From Streptomyces sp. NBC_00190 (GTDB taxonomy: Bacteria > Actinomycetota > Actinomycetes > Streptomycetales > Streptomycetaceae), in the NCBI RefSeq assembly GCF_036203305.1, contig NZ_CP108131.1:2914001-2978000 (forward strand): a DNA stretch of 64,000 nt, written 5' to 3'. This document shows, one piece after another, positions 17,214 through 25,624 of this stretch; within the stretch, counting starts at the first letter, position 1, and every line of letters begins with the position of its first letter. The notes below the pieces were generated by a model that saw only the letters and a program-made list of their open reading frames with translations, did no database searches and was not told the origin of the DNA. The position numbers and the translations under genes are program-made.

Positions 17214-20200
17214 TCAGGCTTCGGTCGGAGCCGAGACGGAGGGCAGCGTCTGCTGCTCGGCCGCCGCGGTCTTCTTCGTCGCCCGCTTCGTCGCGGTCTT
17301 CTTGGTCGTGGCCGCCTTCTTGGCCACGGTCTTCTTGGCCGCCGTCGCCTTCTTGGCGGTGGTGGCCTTCTTCGCCGCGGTCGCCTTCTTGGCCGGAGCC
17401 TTCCGGGCGGCCTTCTTGGCCGGAGCGGCCTCCTCGGCCTCGGCCGGGGCCTGCGGCTCCGGCTCCGGCTCGCTCACCGGGGCCTCCACGACCACCACGG
17501 CGGCCTCCGCCGCGCCTGCCGGGGAACCGGCGGGCGCGGTGGCCTTACGGGTGGCACGGCGGCGCGGACGGGCCGGAGCGGCCTCCGCCACCGGGGCCTC
17601 CTCGGCCACGGCGACGACCGGCTCGGGCTCGGGCTCGGGCTCGGCGACGAGCGGCTCGGGCTCCGCCACGACGACCGGCTCCGGGGCCACCTCGGCCGCG
17701 GGGGCCGGGGCACCCGCCGGGGCGGTGGCCTTACGGGTCGCACGGCGACGGGTGCGGCCCTTGGGGGCCTCCTCGACGGGGGCGGCCTCCACCGTTTCCG
17801 CGGCCTCCGCGGCCTCCACGGCCTCGGCGGCCTCGGCGGCCGGCTCCAGGACCGTGTCGGCCGGCTCGGTGACCGGCTCGGCGACGACCTCGGCGACGGC
17901 CTCGGCCGCGGGGGCCGGTGCCTGCGCCGGAGCGGTCGCACCGCGCGGGGCGCCCGCCGGAGCGGTCGCCTTGCGGGTGGCACGGCGACGGTTGCGGCGG
18001 CCGCTCAGGCCCGCCGCGGCCTCCGCCTCGGCGGGGCTGCTGTACAGCTCCTCGTCCGCGACGAACTCGGGCTCGGGCAGCGCCTGCGGCGCGGCGGCCT
18101 CGGCGGCCACCTCGGCCTCGGACTCGAACTCCACCTCGACCGTCTCGACCTCGTGGTCGTGCTGGTCGAACTCCGCCTTGCCACCGCGGCGCTTGGAACG
18201 CTTGCCGTTGCCGCCGCCGCCGATCGCGGTCGGCTGCTCCATGTGCACGATGACACCGCGGCCGTTGCAGTGGACGCAGGTCTCGGAGAAGGACTCCAGC
18301 AGACCCTGGCCCACCCGCTTGCGGGTCATCTGGACCAGGCCCAGCGAGGTGACCTCGGCCACCTGGTGCTTGGTCCGGTCACGGCCCAGGCACTCCAGCA
18401 TGCGCCGCAGGACCAGGTCGCGGTTGGACTCCAGGACCATGTCGATGAAGTCGATGACGACGATGCCGCCCAGGTCGCGCAGCCGCAGCTGGCGCACGAT
18501 CTCCTCGGCCGCCTCCAGGTTGTTCCTGGTGACGGTCTCTTCGAGGTTGCCGCCCTGACCGGTGAACTTGCCGGTGTTGACGTCGATGACGATCATCGCT
18601 TCGGTCTTGTCGATCACGAGCGAGCCGCCCGAGGGCAGCCACACCTTGCGGTCGAGCGCCTTGGCGAGCTGCTCGTCGATCCGGTACGTCGCGAAGACGT
18701 CGACCTCGGAGGTCCAGCGGGACAGCCGGTCGGTCAGGTCCGGGGCCACGTGGTTCACGTAGCCGTGGATGGTCTCCCAGGCGCCGTCACCGCTGACGAT
18801 GACCTTCGAGAAGTCCTCGTTGAAGATGTCGCGCACGACACGGACGGTCATGTCCGGCTCGCCGTACAGCAGGCTCGGCGAAGAGGTCGAGATCTGCTTC
18901 GACTTCTTCTGGATGTCCTCCCACTGGGCCTGCAGACGCTCGACGTCGCGGCGCAGCTCGTCCTCGCTCGCACCCTCGGCGGCGGTGCGCACGATGACGC
19001 CCGCGTCCTCGGGGACGATCTTCTTGAGGATGGTCTTCAGACGCGCGCGCTCGGTGTCGGGCAGCTTGCGGCTGATGCCGGTCATCGAGCCCTCGGGCAC
19101 GTAGACCAGGTAGCGGCCGGGCAGCGAGACCTGGCTGGTCAGGCGGGCGCCCTTGTGGCCGATCGGGTCCTTGGTGACCTGCACCAGGACCGACTGGCCG
19201 GACTTGAGGGCGGACTCGATGCGGCGCGGCCCGTTGGCCATGCCGAGCGCCTCGAAGTTGACCTCACCGGCGTACAGGACCGCGTTGCGGCCCTTGCCGA
19301 TGTCGATGAAGGCGGCCTCCATGGACGGCAGCACGTTCTGGACCTTGCCCAGGTAGACGTTGCCGACGTACGAGGTGGCCTCTTCCTTGTTGACGTAGTG
19401 CTCGACGAGCACGTTGTCCTCGAGGACGCCGATCTGGGTGCGCTCGCCGGACTGGCGGACGACCATGACTCGCTCGACGGCCTCACGGCGGGCCAGGAAC
19501 TCGGCCTCGGTGATGATCGGGACGCGGCGGCGGCCCTGCTCGCGGCCCTCGCGGCGGCGCTGCTTCTTCGCCTCCAGGCGGGTCGAGCCCTTGATGGACT
19601 GGACCTCGTCTGTGCCCGAACCGGGTTCGGCCTTCTCGCGGGCCGGGCGCGGCTCGCGGACCTTGACGACGGTGCGTACGCCGTCCTCCTCGCCCGCCTC
19701 GGCGGCCTCGGCAGCGGTTTCGCCACTGCGGCGACGGCGACGGCGGCGACGGCGGCTGGAGCTGGAGCCGAGGGCCTCGTCGGCCTCGTCGAACTCGGCG
19801 GCCTCTTCTTCGCCCTCGGCCTCCTGCTCGGCGGCCTCGGCCTCTTCCTCGGCCTCTTCCTCGGCGGCCTCGTCGAGGTCGGCGGACTCGCCACGACGGC
19901 GACGACGGCCACCGCGACGGCGACGGCGCGAGGGACGCTCGCCCGACTCGTCGCCCTCCTCGAACTCGGCGGACTCCTCTTCGAGCTCAGCCTCGGGCTC
20001 CTCCTCGGCGAGTACCTCGGGGAGGGAGACCGGCGCGGACTCGGCGACCGGGGCGGCCTCGGCGGCGCCGCGCCCACGACGACGGCGGCGGCCGGCGGGC
20101 TGCGGGGCGGAGGTCTGGACGACCTCGGCCGCGGCCTCCGTCTCCTCCTCCTCGATCTCTTCGGCCGGGGCGGCGGCGCGGGCGGCCGCGGCGGCCATGG

Positions 20201-21236
20201 CCGCGGTCTCGGGCGTCTGGAACATCGGCTCGGCGAAGACCGGGGCCTGGAAGACGGCCACGGCGGGGCGCGCGGCACGGCGGGCACGGGCCGGGGCCGC
20301 GGGCTGGGCGCTCTCGGCGGGCTGGGCGGCGGGCTGCGCGGGGGCGGCCGGAGCGGTGGAACGGGTGGCGCGGCGGCGGCCGCCGCGCTTCGGGGAGTCC
20401 AGGGCGTCGGCCACGGTGAAGGCGCGGGCGGCGGCCTTGGGGGCCTCCTCGGCCACGGCGGGAGCCTCGTCCTCGACGGGGGCGGTGGCGGCCGGGGCGG
20501 CGACGGCGCGGGTGGCGCGGCGGCGGGCACGCGGAGCCGGAGCGGCCGGAGCCTCCTCGGCCTCCTCGACCACGGCGGCCGGGGCCTCCGCGACCGGAGC
20601 CGGGGCGGCTTCGACGACCGGAGCCGGGGCGGCCTCGGCGGCCGGGGCGGCGACGGCGCGGGTCGCACGGCGGCGGGCACGCGGAGCCGGAGCGGCCGGA
20701 GCCTCCTCGACCTCCTCGGCCACGGGCTCGGCCGGGGCGGCCACGGCCTCGGGCGCGGCGACGGCGCGGGTCGCACGGCGGCGGGCACGCGGGGCGGGAG
20801 CGGCCGGAGCCTCCTCCTCGGCCACGGGCGCGGCCTCGGCGACCGGAGCCTCGGGGGCTGCGACGGCGCGGGTGGCACGGCGGCGGGCACGCGGAGCGGG
20901 AGCGGCGGGCTCCTCGGCGACGGCGGCGGGGGTCTCCACGACCGGGGCGGCCGGGGCGGCGGCCTCGGCGACAGCCTCGGCGGCAGCGGTCTCGGGGGCG
21001 GCCACGGCGCGGGTCGCGCGGCGGCGGGTACGGGCGGGGGCGGCGGCCGGAGCGGCCTCCTCCACGGGGGCGGCCGGGGCGGCCTCCGTCACCGGGGTCG
21101 CCTCTGCGGCGGCGGCGCCGGGCGGCCCGGCGGGCCGGGAGGCGGCGCGGCGGCGCCTGCGCGGAGGCAGGTTGTCGCTCGGGCTGCCGTTGTCGGCGTT
21201 ACCGGCGGTGGTGGTGTCGTTTTCGTTGTTGAGCAT
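17214..21236 (-). CDS. rne: Ribonuclease E/G with long disordered repeat arms
   Basis: This 1340-residue endoribonuclease is of the actinomycete type, with the catalytic core in the middle. The S1-containing core (about 580-1000) shows VERVMVVRQSGERTQIGVL and YVGNVYLGKVQNVLPSMEAA, the metal-binding Asp segments VIDVNTGKFTG and VVIDFIDM, and the zinc-link CVHC at 987-990. Residues 1-575 are Ala/Pro/Glu-rich with five copies of RRRATRAVAAP and one RRRATRSTAPAAP. The C-terminus has three RRRATRKATAPAG copies and a Lys/Ala histone-like tail (KKATAAKKATTAKK). The start MLNNENDTT (21236) avoids a 35-residue Arg/Pro extension. It performs mRNA decay and rRNA processing; the arms probably scaffold partners or RNA. 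Confidence 0.95.
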   Translation of the reverse strand: MLNNENDTTTAGNADNGSPSDNLPPRRRRRAASRPAGPPGAAAAEATPVTEAAPAAPVEEAAPAAAPARTRRRATRAVAAPETAAAEAVAEAAAPAAPVVETPAAVAEEPAAPAPRARRRATRAVAAPEAPVAEAAPVAEEEAPAAPAPRARRRATRAVAAPEAVAAPAEPVAEEVEEAPAAPAPRARRRATRAVAAPAAEAAPAPVVEAAPAPVAEAPAAVVEEAEEAPAAPAPRARRRATRAVAAPAATAPVEDEAPAVAEEAPKAAARAFTVADALDSPKRGGRRRATRSTAPAAPAQPAAQPAESAQPAAPARARRAARPAVAVFQAPVFAEPMFQTPETAAMAAAAARAAAPAEEIEEEETEAAAEVVQTSAPQPAGRRRRRGRGAAEAAPVAESAPVSLPEVLAEEEPEAELEEESAEFEEGDESGERPSRRRRRGGRRRRRGESADLDEAAEEEAEEEAEAAEQEAEGEEEAAEFDEADEALGSSSSRRRRRRRRRSGETAAEAAEAGEEDGVRTVVKVREPRPAREKAEPGSGTDEVQSIKGSTRLEAKKQRRREGREQGRRRVPIITEAEFLARREAVERVMVVRQSGERTQIGVLEDNVLVEHYVNKEEATSYVGNVYLGKVQNVLPSMEAAFIDIGKGRNAVLYAGEVNFEALGMANGPRRIESALKSGQSVLVQVTKDPIGHKGARLTSQVSLPGRYLVYVPEGSMTGISRKLPDTERARLKTILKKIVPEDAGVIVRTAAEGASEDELRRDVERLQAQWEDIQKKSKQISTSSPSLLYGEPDMTVRVVRDIFNEDFSKVIVSGDGAWETIHGYVNHVAPDLTDRLSRWTSEVDVFATYRIDEQLAKALDRKVWLPSGGSLVIDKTEAMIVIDVNTGKFTGQGGNLEETVTRNNLEAAEEIVRQLRLRDLGGIVVIDFIDMVLESNRDLVLRRMLECLGRDRTKHQVAEVTSLGLVQMTRKRVGQGLLESFSETCVHCNGRGVIVHMEQPTAIGGGGNGKRSKRRGGKAEFDQHDHEVETVEVEFESEAEVAAEAAAPQALPEPEFVADEELYSSPAEAEAAAGLSGRRNRRRATRKATAPAGAPRGATAPAQAPAPAAEAVAEVVAEPVTEPADTVLEPAAEAAEAVEAAEAAETVEAAPVEEAPKGRTRRRATRKATAPAGAPAPAAEVAPEPVVVAEPEPLVAEPEPEPEPVVAVAEEAPVAEAAPARPRRRATRKATAPAGSPAGAAEAAVVVVEAPVSEPEPEPQAPAEAEEAAPAKKAARKAPAKKATAAKKATTAKKATAAKKTVAKKAATTKKTATKRATKKTAAAEQQTLPSVSAPTEA

Positions 21237-21360
21237 TGCGGGCGGTTCTCCCGTCACGCTCCCGGGCGCCGCGGCTGACTTCCGGTCCGGCACGGCTCCG
21301 CGTAATGAGCGCGGAACCGGCCTCCGGGGCGCGTTCGCCACACGGGAGCTCAGTTCATGG

Positions 21361-21398
21361 CCGCCGGTTCCGTACGTGTTGTCCGTACGGCCTGGCGG
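21361..21398 (-). terminator. Hairpin downstream of the DUF2344 gene
   Basis: A 7-bp stem (21370-21376 CCGTACG with 21384-21390 CGTACGG, 7-nt loop) is extended by CCGCC (21361-21365) pairing with GGCGG (21394-21398) across a small internal loop. It lies in the 234-bp gap between the DUF2344 gene and rne. It could end the upstream operon or belong to the rne leader. Confidence 0.55.
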
Positions 21399-21470
21399 AA
21401 GTCTTCAGGTCAGTGCGCGGCCCGACCCAGGTGGCTCCCGAGTGCCAGGGCTGCGCGACGACGACGTTCC

Positions 21471-22253
21471 TTACGCGGCGGGACCTTCCGGCGCCTTCGC
21501 GTCGGCGGCTACGGCGGCCGTGGGTGGAGCGGCCGTATCAGCCTCGCGGTCGGGCGCGAGCGGGTCGGTCACCGTGCCGGACTCCTCGTCGAAGAGCCCC
21601 TGCGCCAGCCTGGTCACCGCTGAGGGGACCGGCGGCGCCAGGTCGGCCACAGCTCGGAGACCGGACAGGACGTCGTCGGGTCGCACGGCAGGTGTCAGAT
21701 GCCGAACAACCAGCCGCAGTATCGCACAGGCATTGTCCAGGGGCCTATCAGCCTGGGCGGGAAGGGCCTCCAGAGTGACGACGGCGCCGCGCGTGTCGAA
21801 GGTCCGCATTCCGTTCTTGGTGCGGCGCTGCACCTCCACGGTCTCGGCGGCGAGGAAGGCCGCCACGGCCCGCTCGGCCTCGGCGGGCTCCACGCCGTCC
21901 AGGCGCAGCTCCCACACGGAGGCGGTGAGCCGGTCCGCGAGGCCCGAGGTGCGGGCCTCCACGGCGTCGATGATGTCGAGCCCGGCCGGCATCGACTCGT
22001 CGAGCAGCTCGCGGAGCTTCTCGGGGTCGCGGGGCGCGGCGAGGGCGATCTCCAGGTATTCGGCCTCGCTGCCGGTCCCGGTCGGGGCGGCGTTCGCGTA
22101 CGAGACGCGGGGGTGCGGGGTGAAGCCGGCCGAGTACGCCATCGGCACCTCGGCCCGGCGCAGGGCCCGCTCGAAGGCGCGCTGGAAATCGCGGTGGCTG
22201 GTGAACCGGAGGCGGCCGCGCTTGGTGTAGCGCAGTCGGATGCGCTGCACCAC
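21471..22253 (-). CDS. TIGR03936/DUF2344 family radical-SAM-associated protein
   Basis: This 260-residue protein begins MVQRIRLRYTKRGRLRFTSH and continues with FQRAFERALRRAEVPMAYSAGFTPHPRVSYANAAPTGTGS. This is the N-terminal pattern of the DUF2344 family, usually paired with a large radical SAM protein next to RNase E/G genes. The last 45 residues are Ala/Pro/Asp-rich. Two adjacent GTG codons could start it; no strong ribosome site is visible. Unusually, a repeat-rich membrane protein gene lies between it and its radical SAM partner. The biochemical role is unknown; a link to tRNA or rRNA modification is a family-level guess. Confidence 0.85.
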   Translation of the reverse strand: MVQRIRLRYTKRGRLRFTSHRDFQRAFERALRRAEVPMAYSAGFTPHPRVSYANAAPTGTGSEAEYLEIALAAPRDPEKLRELLDESMPAGLDIIDAVEARTSGLADRLTASVWELRLDGVEPAEAERAVAAFLAAETVEVQRRTKNGMRTFDTRGAVVTLEALPAQADRPLDNACAILRLVVRHLTPAVRPDDVLSGLRAVADLAPPVPSAVTRLAQGLFDEESGTVTDPLAPDREADTAAPPTAAVAADAKAPEGPAA

Positions 22254-22377
22254 CGGTGCGGGAGGCGGGCCTTCGGGCTGTCGCTTGCCCAGTGGTTCTT
22301 CTCCTTGTGCGGGGCTCCGCGGCTCGCGCGTCGCCCTGAGCGTCTGTGGGACCTGCCGGCCACGCCCTGCCTCCGGC

Positions 22378-23529
22378 TCACCCCTGCCGTTCGTGCAGGG
22401 AGATCTCGGGAGCGGGCGTGTTGCCTGCGGCTGTCGTACTACCCAGAGTACGCGCCCGTGACCTCGCCGGTTCCCGGGGCGGAGGACCGAAGAGCGCCTG
22501 CCGTACGGAGGCCCGCGCCTCCCGCACCGCGAGCCGCGAGCTGCGCCACACCTCTCGGACGAGGTGTCCGGCGGGAGTGAGCACCTGGCGGCGGACCCAG
22601 GCGGCGGGCCGGGCGACCAGGCCTCGCCACAGCCACAGGAGTCCGCGGCCGACGGCCCGGCTGACGCGGCCGGCGAGGTGCCAGACGGCGGCGGCGAAGT
22701 GTCCGAGGGGTGTGAGCACGTACCGGTACAGGCCCCGTGCGGCCCAGGCGACGCCCTGCCCGAGCGGGGTCAGGACGAAGCGGTACGTCCCGGCCGCGAC
22801 CGGGACGACGGCGTACCGCCACAGGGCGACCCACGGCCAGACGAACAGGGCCTTCGCCAGCCAGCCCAGCGCGGCCCCGGTGCCGCGGGCCAGCCGGGCC
22901 AGGCCGTGGCCGGCCGGGACCAGGACGTACCGGTACAGCCCCTGGGCCAGCCAGGCGATGCCCCGGGCCGACGGCAGCAGCAGGTACCGGTACACGGCGG
23001 TGAGCGTCCAGACGACCGCGCCGCCGGCCGGCCGCAGCAGGTACCGGTACAGCGCGGCGGCTCCCGGGACGACCGCGTACCGCCACAGCGCCACCCAAGG
23101 CCACACGAACAGGGCCTTCGCCAGCCATCCGACCGCCTGCCCCAGGGGGACGAGGACCCAGCGCCACAGGGCGGCGCCCGCGGGCGCGAGGACGTGATCC
23201 CACAGCGCGGCCCACGGCCAGTAGAAGACGGCGAGGGCCAGCCACTTCAGGACCGTTCCCGTCCAGCGGGCCAGCCAGGCCAGTCCGCGCCCGAGCGGCG
23301 TCAGGACGTACCGGTCGAGCCGGGTGAACAGCCAGGCCACCGCGTCGCCGGCCGGGCGCAGGGCGTGGCGGTGCACGCCGCGCGCCACCAGGACCAGCAG
23401 GTCCCAGGCCATCCGCAGCGGGAGCACGATCACCACGGCCAGGATCCGCACCGGGATCCGGACGAGCGCGAAGACGCAGCCCTCGCCGCCGGGTTCCGGC
23501 TCGTGCCGGCCGTGTTTCTCCAGGTCCAT
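22378..23529 (-). CDS. Membrane protein built of ~19-residue amphipathic tandem repeats
   Basis: In this 383-residue protein, residues 40-320 consist of repeats of the form YRYVLxPLGxGxAWxAxGL, period 19, with longer insert units that contain LFVWPWVALWRYAVVP twice. Clear units begin at DRYVLTPLG, WRWVLVPLG, YRYLLRPAG, YRYLLLPSA, YRYVLVPAG, YRFVLTPLG and YRYVLTPLG. The pattern is rich in Trp, Tyr and Arg, with helices shorter than typical membrane spans. At the DNA level GTACCGGTAC recurs and a block of about 55 bp is nearly duplicated at 22805-22865 and 23070-23130. The ATG at 23529 is chosen at MDLEKHGRH. No enzymatic motif is visible and the function is unknown. Confidence 0.75.
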   Translation of the reverse strand: MDLEKHGRHEPEPGGEGCVFALVRIPVRILAVVIVLPLRMAWDLLVLVARGVHRHALRPAGDAVAWLFTRLDRYVLTPLGRGLAWLARWTGTVLKWLALAVFYWPWAALWDHVLAPAGAALWRWVLVPLGQAVGWLAKALFVWPWVALWRYAVVPGAAALYRYLLRPAGGAVVWTLTAVYRYLLLPSARGIAWLAQGLYRYVLVPAGHGLARLARGTGAALGWLAKALFVWPWVALWRYAVVPVAAGTYRFVLTPLGQGVAWAARGLYRYVLTPLGHFAAAVWHLAGRVSRAVGRGLLWLWRGLVARPAAWVRRQVLTPAGHLVREVWRSSRLAVREARASVRQALFGPPPREPARSRARTLGSTTAAGNTPAPEISLHERQG

Positions 23530-23568
23530 ACCTACGACGACGCAGCACGGGCCCGAGCCGTTGCACGT

Positions 23569-23604
23569 GAGATGCCCCCCACCGTTCCCGGTGAGGGGCA
23601 TCTC
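23569..23604 (-). terminator. Strong hairpin between radical SAM gene and repeat-protein gene
   Basis: The 10-bp arms GAGATGCCCC (23569-23578) and GGGGCATCTC (23595-23604) enclose an inner stem CACCG/CGGTG with loop TTCC. The whole is about 15 bp with one mismatch. It follows the radical SAM stop at 23626 and ends 40 nt before the ATG of the repeat protein, so it terminates or attenuates read-through into that gene. Confidence 0.85.
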
Positions 23605-23625
23605 GCGGGCTGCGTCAGCCCGAGG

Positions 23626-25548
23626 TCACTTCACGACCGACAGCGGCAGCAGCTTCTTGCCGGTCGGGCCGATCTGAATGTCCAAGTCGAGCTGCGGACA
23701 GACACCGCAGTCGAAGCACGGGGTCCAGCGGCAGTCGTCGACCTCGGTCTCGTCGAGGGCGTCCTGCCAGTCCTCCCAGAGCCAATCCTTGTCGAGACCG
23801 GAGTCCAGGTGGTCCCAGGGCAGGACCTCCTCGTACGTGCGCTCACGGGTCGTGTACCAGGCCACGTCCACGCCGTACGCGGGCAGCGTCTTCTCCGCCG
23901 CTTCCATCCAGCGGTCGTAGGAGAAGTGCTCGCGCCAGCCGTCGAAGCGGCCGCCGGACTCGTACACGGCGCGGATGACGTCGCCGATGCGGCGGTCACC
24001 GCGCGAGAGCAGGCCCTCGACGATGCCCGGCTTGCCGTCGTGGTAGCGGAAGCCGATGGAGCGGCCGTACTTCTTGTCGCCGCGGATCTTGTCGCGGAGC
24101 TTGCCCAGGCGGGCGTCCGTCTCCTCGGCCGACAGCTGCGGCGCCCACTGGAACGGGGTGTGCGGCTTCGGCACGAAACCGCCGATGGACACCGTGCACC
24201 GGATGTCGTTCTGGCCGGAGACCTCGCGCCCCTTGGCGATGACGTTGACCGCCATGTCGCCGATCTGGAGCACGTCCTCGTCGGTCTCGGTCGGCAGGCC
24301 GCACATGAAGTACAGCTTCACCTGGCGCCAGCCGTTGCCGTACGCCGTGGAGACGGTCCGGATCAGGTCCTCTTCCGAGACCATCTTGTTGATGACCTTG
24401 CGCATGCGCTCGGAGCCGCCCTCGGGGGCGAAGGTCAGCCCGGAGCGGCGGCCGTTGCGGGTCAGCTCGTTGGCCAGGTCCACGTTGAACGCGTCCACAC
24501 GGGTCGACGGCAGGGACAGGCCCACCTTGTCGTCCGTGTAGCGGTCCGCGAGGCCCTTGGCGATGTCCGCGATCTCGGTGTGGTCCGCGGAGGACAGCGA
24601 CAGGAGGCCGACCTCCTCGAAGCCCGTGGCCTTCAGCCCGCGCTCCACCATCTCGCCGATGCCGGTGATGCTTCGCTCCCGCACGGGGCGCGTGATCATG
24701 CCGGCCTGGCAGAAACGGCAGCCTCGGGTGCAGCCCCGGAAGATCTCCACAGACATCCGCTCGTGGACGGTCTCGGCGAGCGGGACCAGCGGCTGCTTGG
24801 GGTAGGGCCACTCGTCGAGGTCCATGACGGTGTGCTTGGACACGCGCCACGGCACGCCGGAGCGGTTGGGCACCACACGGCCGATGCGGCCGTCCGGCAG
24901 GTACTCGACGTCGTAGAAACCGGGGACGTAGACGTTGCCGGTCTTGGCGAGACGGAGGAGGACCTCCTCGCGCCCGCCCGGCCGGCCCTCCGCCTTCCAC
25001 GTGCGGATGATCTCGGTCATGTCGAGGACGGCCTGCTCGCCGTCGCCGATGACCGCGCAGTCGATGAACTCCGCGATCGGCTCGGGGTTGAAGGCCGCGT
25101 GGCCGCCCGCGAGGACGATCGGGTGGTCGACCGTGCGGTTCCTGGCCTCGAGCGGGATGCCCGCGAGGTCGAGCGCCGTGAGCATGTTCGTGTAGCCCAG
25201 CTCCGTGGAGAAGGACAGGCCGAACACGTCGAAGGCGGAGACCGGGCGGTGGCTGTCCACGGTGAACTGCGGCACGTTGTGCTCGCGCATCAGTTCTTCG
25301 AGGTCGGGCCACACGCTGTAGGTGCGCTCGGCGAGCACGCCCTCGCGCTCGTTGAGCACCTCGTAGAGGATCATGACGCCCTGGTTGGGCAGCCCGACTT
25401 CGTACGCGTCCGGGTACATCAGCGCCCAGCGGACGTCGCAGCTCTCCCACGGCTTCACCGTGGAGTTGAGCTCACCACCGACGTACTGGATGGGCTTCTG
25501 CACGTGCGGAAGCAGGGCCTCAAGCTGAGGGAAGACCGACTCGGTCAT
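23626..25548 (-). CDS. TIGR03960 family B12-binding-type radical SAM protein
   Basis: This 640-residue protein has a cobalamin-binding-like N-terminal domain (about 30-200, with GLPNQGVMILYEVLN and DVFGLSFSTELGYTN). A radical SAM core follows, with RGCTRGCRFCQAG giving the 4Fe-4S ligands at C273, C277 and C280. A C-terminal part ends with CFDCGVCPQLD, which may hold another Fe-S or zinc site. The family is widespread and usually adjacent to the DUF2344 gene; here a repeat-protein gene intervenes. The ATG at 25548 is used; a GTG lies directly upstream. The substrate is unknown. Confidence 0.9.
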   Translation of the reverse strand: MTESVFPQLEALLPHVQKPIQYVGGELNSTVKPWESCDVRWALMYPDAYEVGLPNQGVMILYEVLNEREGVLAERTYSVWPDLEELMREHNVPQFTVDSHRPVSAFDVFGLSFSTELGYTNMLTALDLAGIPLEARNRTVDHPIVLAGGHAAFNPEPIAEFIDCAVIGDGEQAVLDMTEIIRTWKAEGRPGGREEVLLRLAKTGNVYVPGFYDVEYLPDGRIGRVVPNRSGVPWRVSKHTVMDLDEWPYPKQPLVPLAETVHERMSVEIFRGCTRGCRFCQAGMITRPVRERSITGIGEMVERGLKATGFEEVGLLSLSSADHTEIADIAKGLADRYTDDKVGLSLPSTRVDAFNVDLANELTRNGRRSGLTFAPEGGSERMRKVINKMVSEEDLIRTVSTAYGNGWRQVKLYFMCGLPTETDEDVLQIGDMAVNVIAKGREVSGQNDIRCTVSIGGFVPKPHTPFQWAPQLSAEETDARLGKLRDKIRGDKKYGRSIGFRYHDGKPGIVEGLLSRGDRRIGDVIRAVYESGGRFDGWREHFSYDRWMEAAEKTLPAYGVDVAWYTTRERTYEEVLPWDHLDSGLDKDWLWEDWQDALDETEVDDCRWTPCFDCGVCPQLDLDIQIGPTGKKLLPLSVVK

Positions 25549-25624
25549 CACGCGACTTTCGTGAAGCGGGCAAGGGGGCAGCTCTCAAGCGTACCCCCAG
25601 GCTCAGGCGCCTCCACCCACATGA

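Noticed and set aside
20480..21060. Regularly spaced DNA repeats that could suggest a CRISPR array
   Set aside because: The repeats encode the RRRATRAVAAP elements of RNase E/G in frame, the spacing is irregular, and no cas genes are present.
18153..21278. Very long open frames antisense to rne
   Set aside because: They mirror the Ala/Arg/Pro-rich repeats of RNase E/G in GC-rich DNA, have no ribosome site and show no family features; rne itself has full catalytic motifs.
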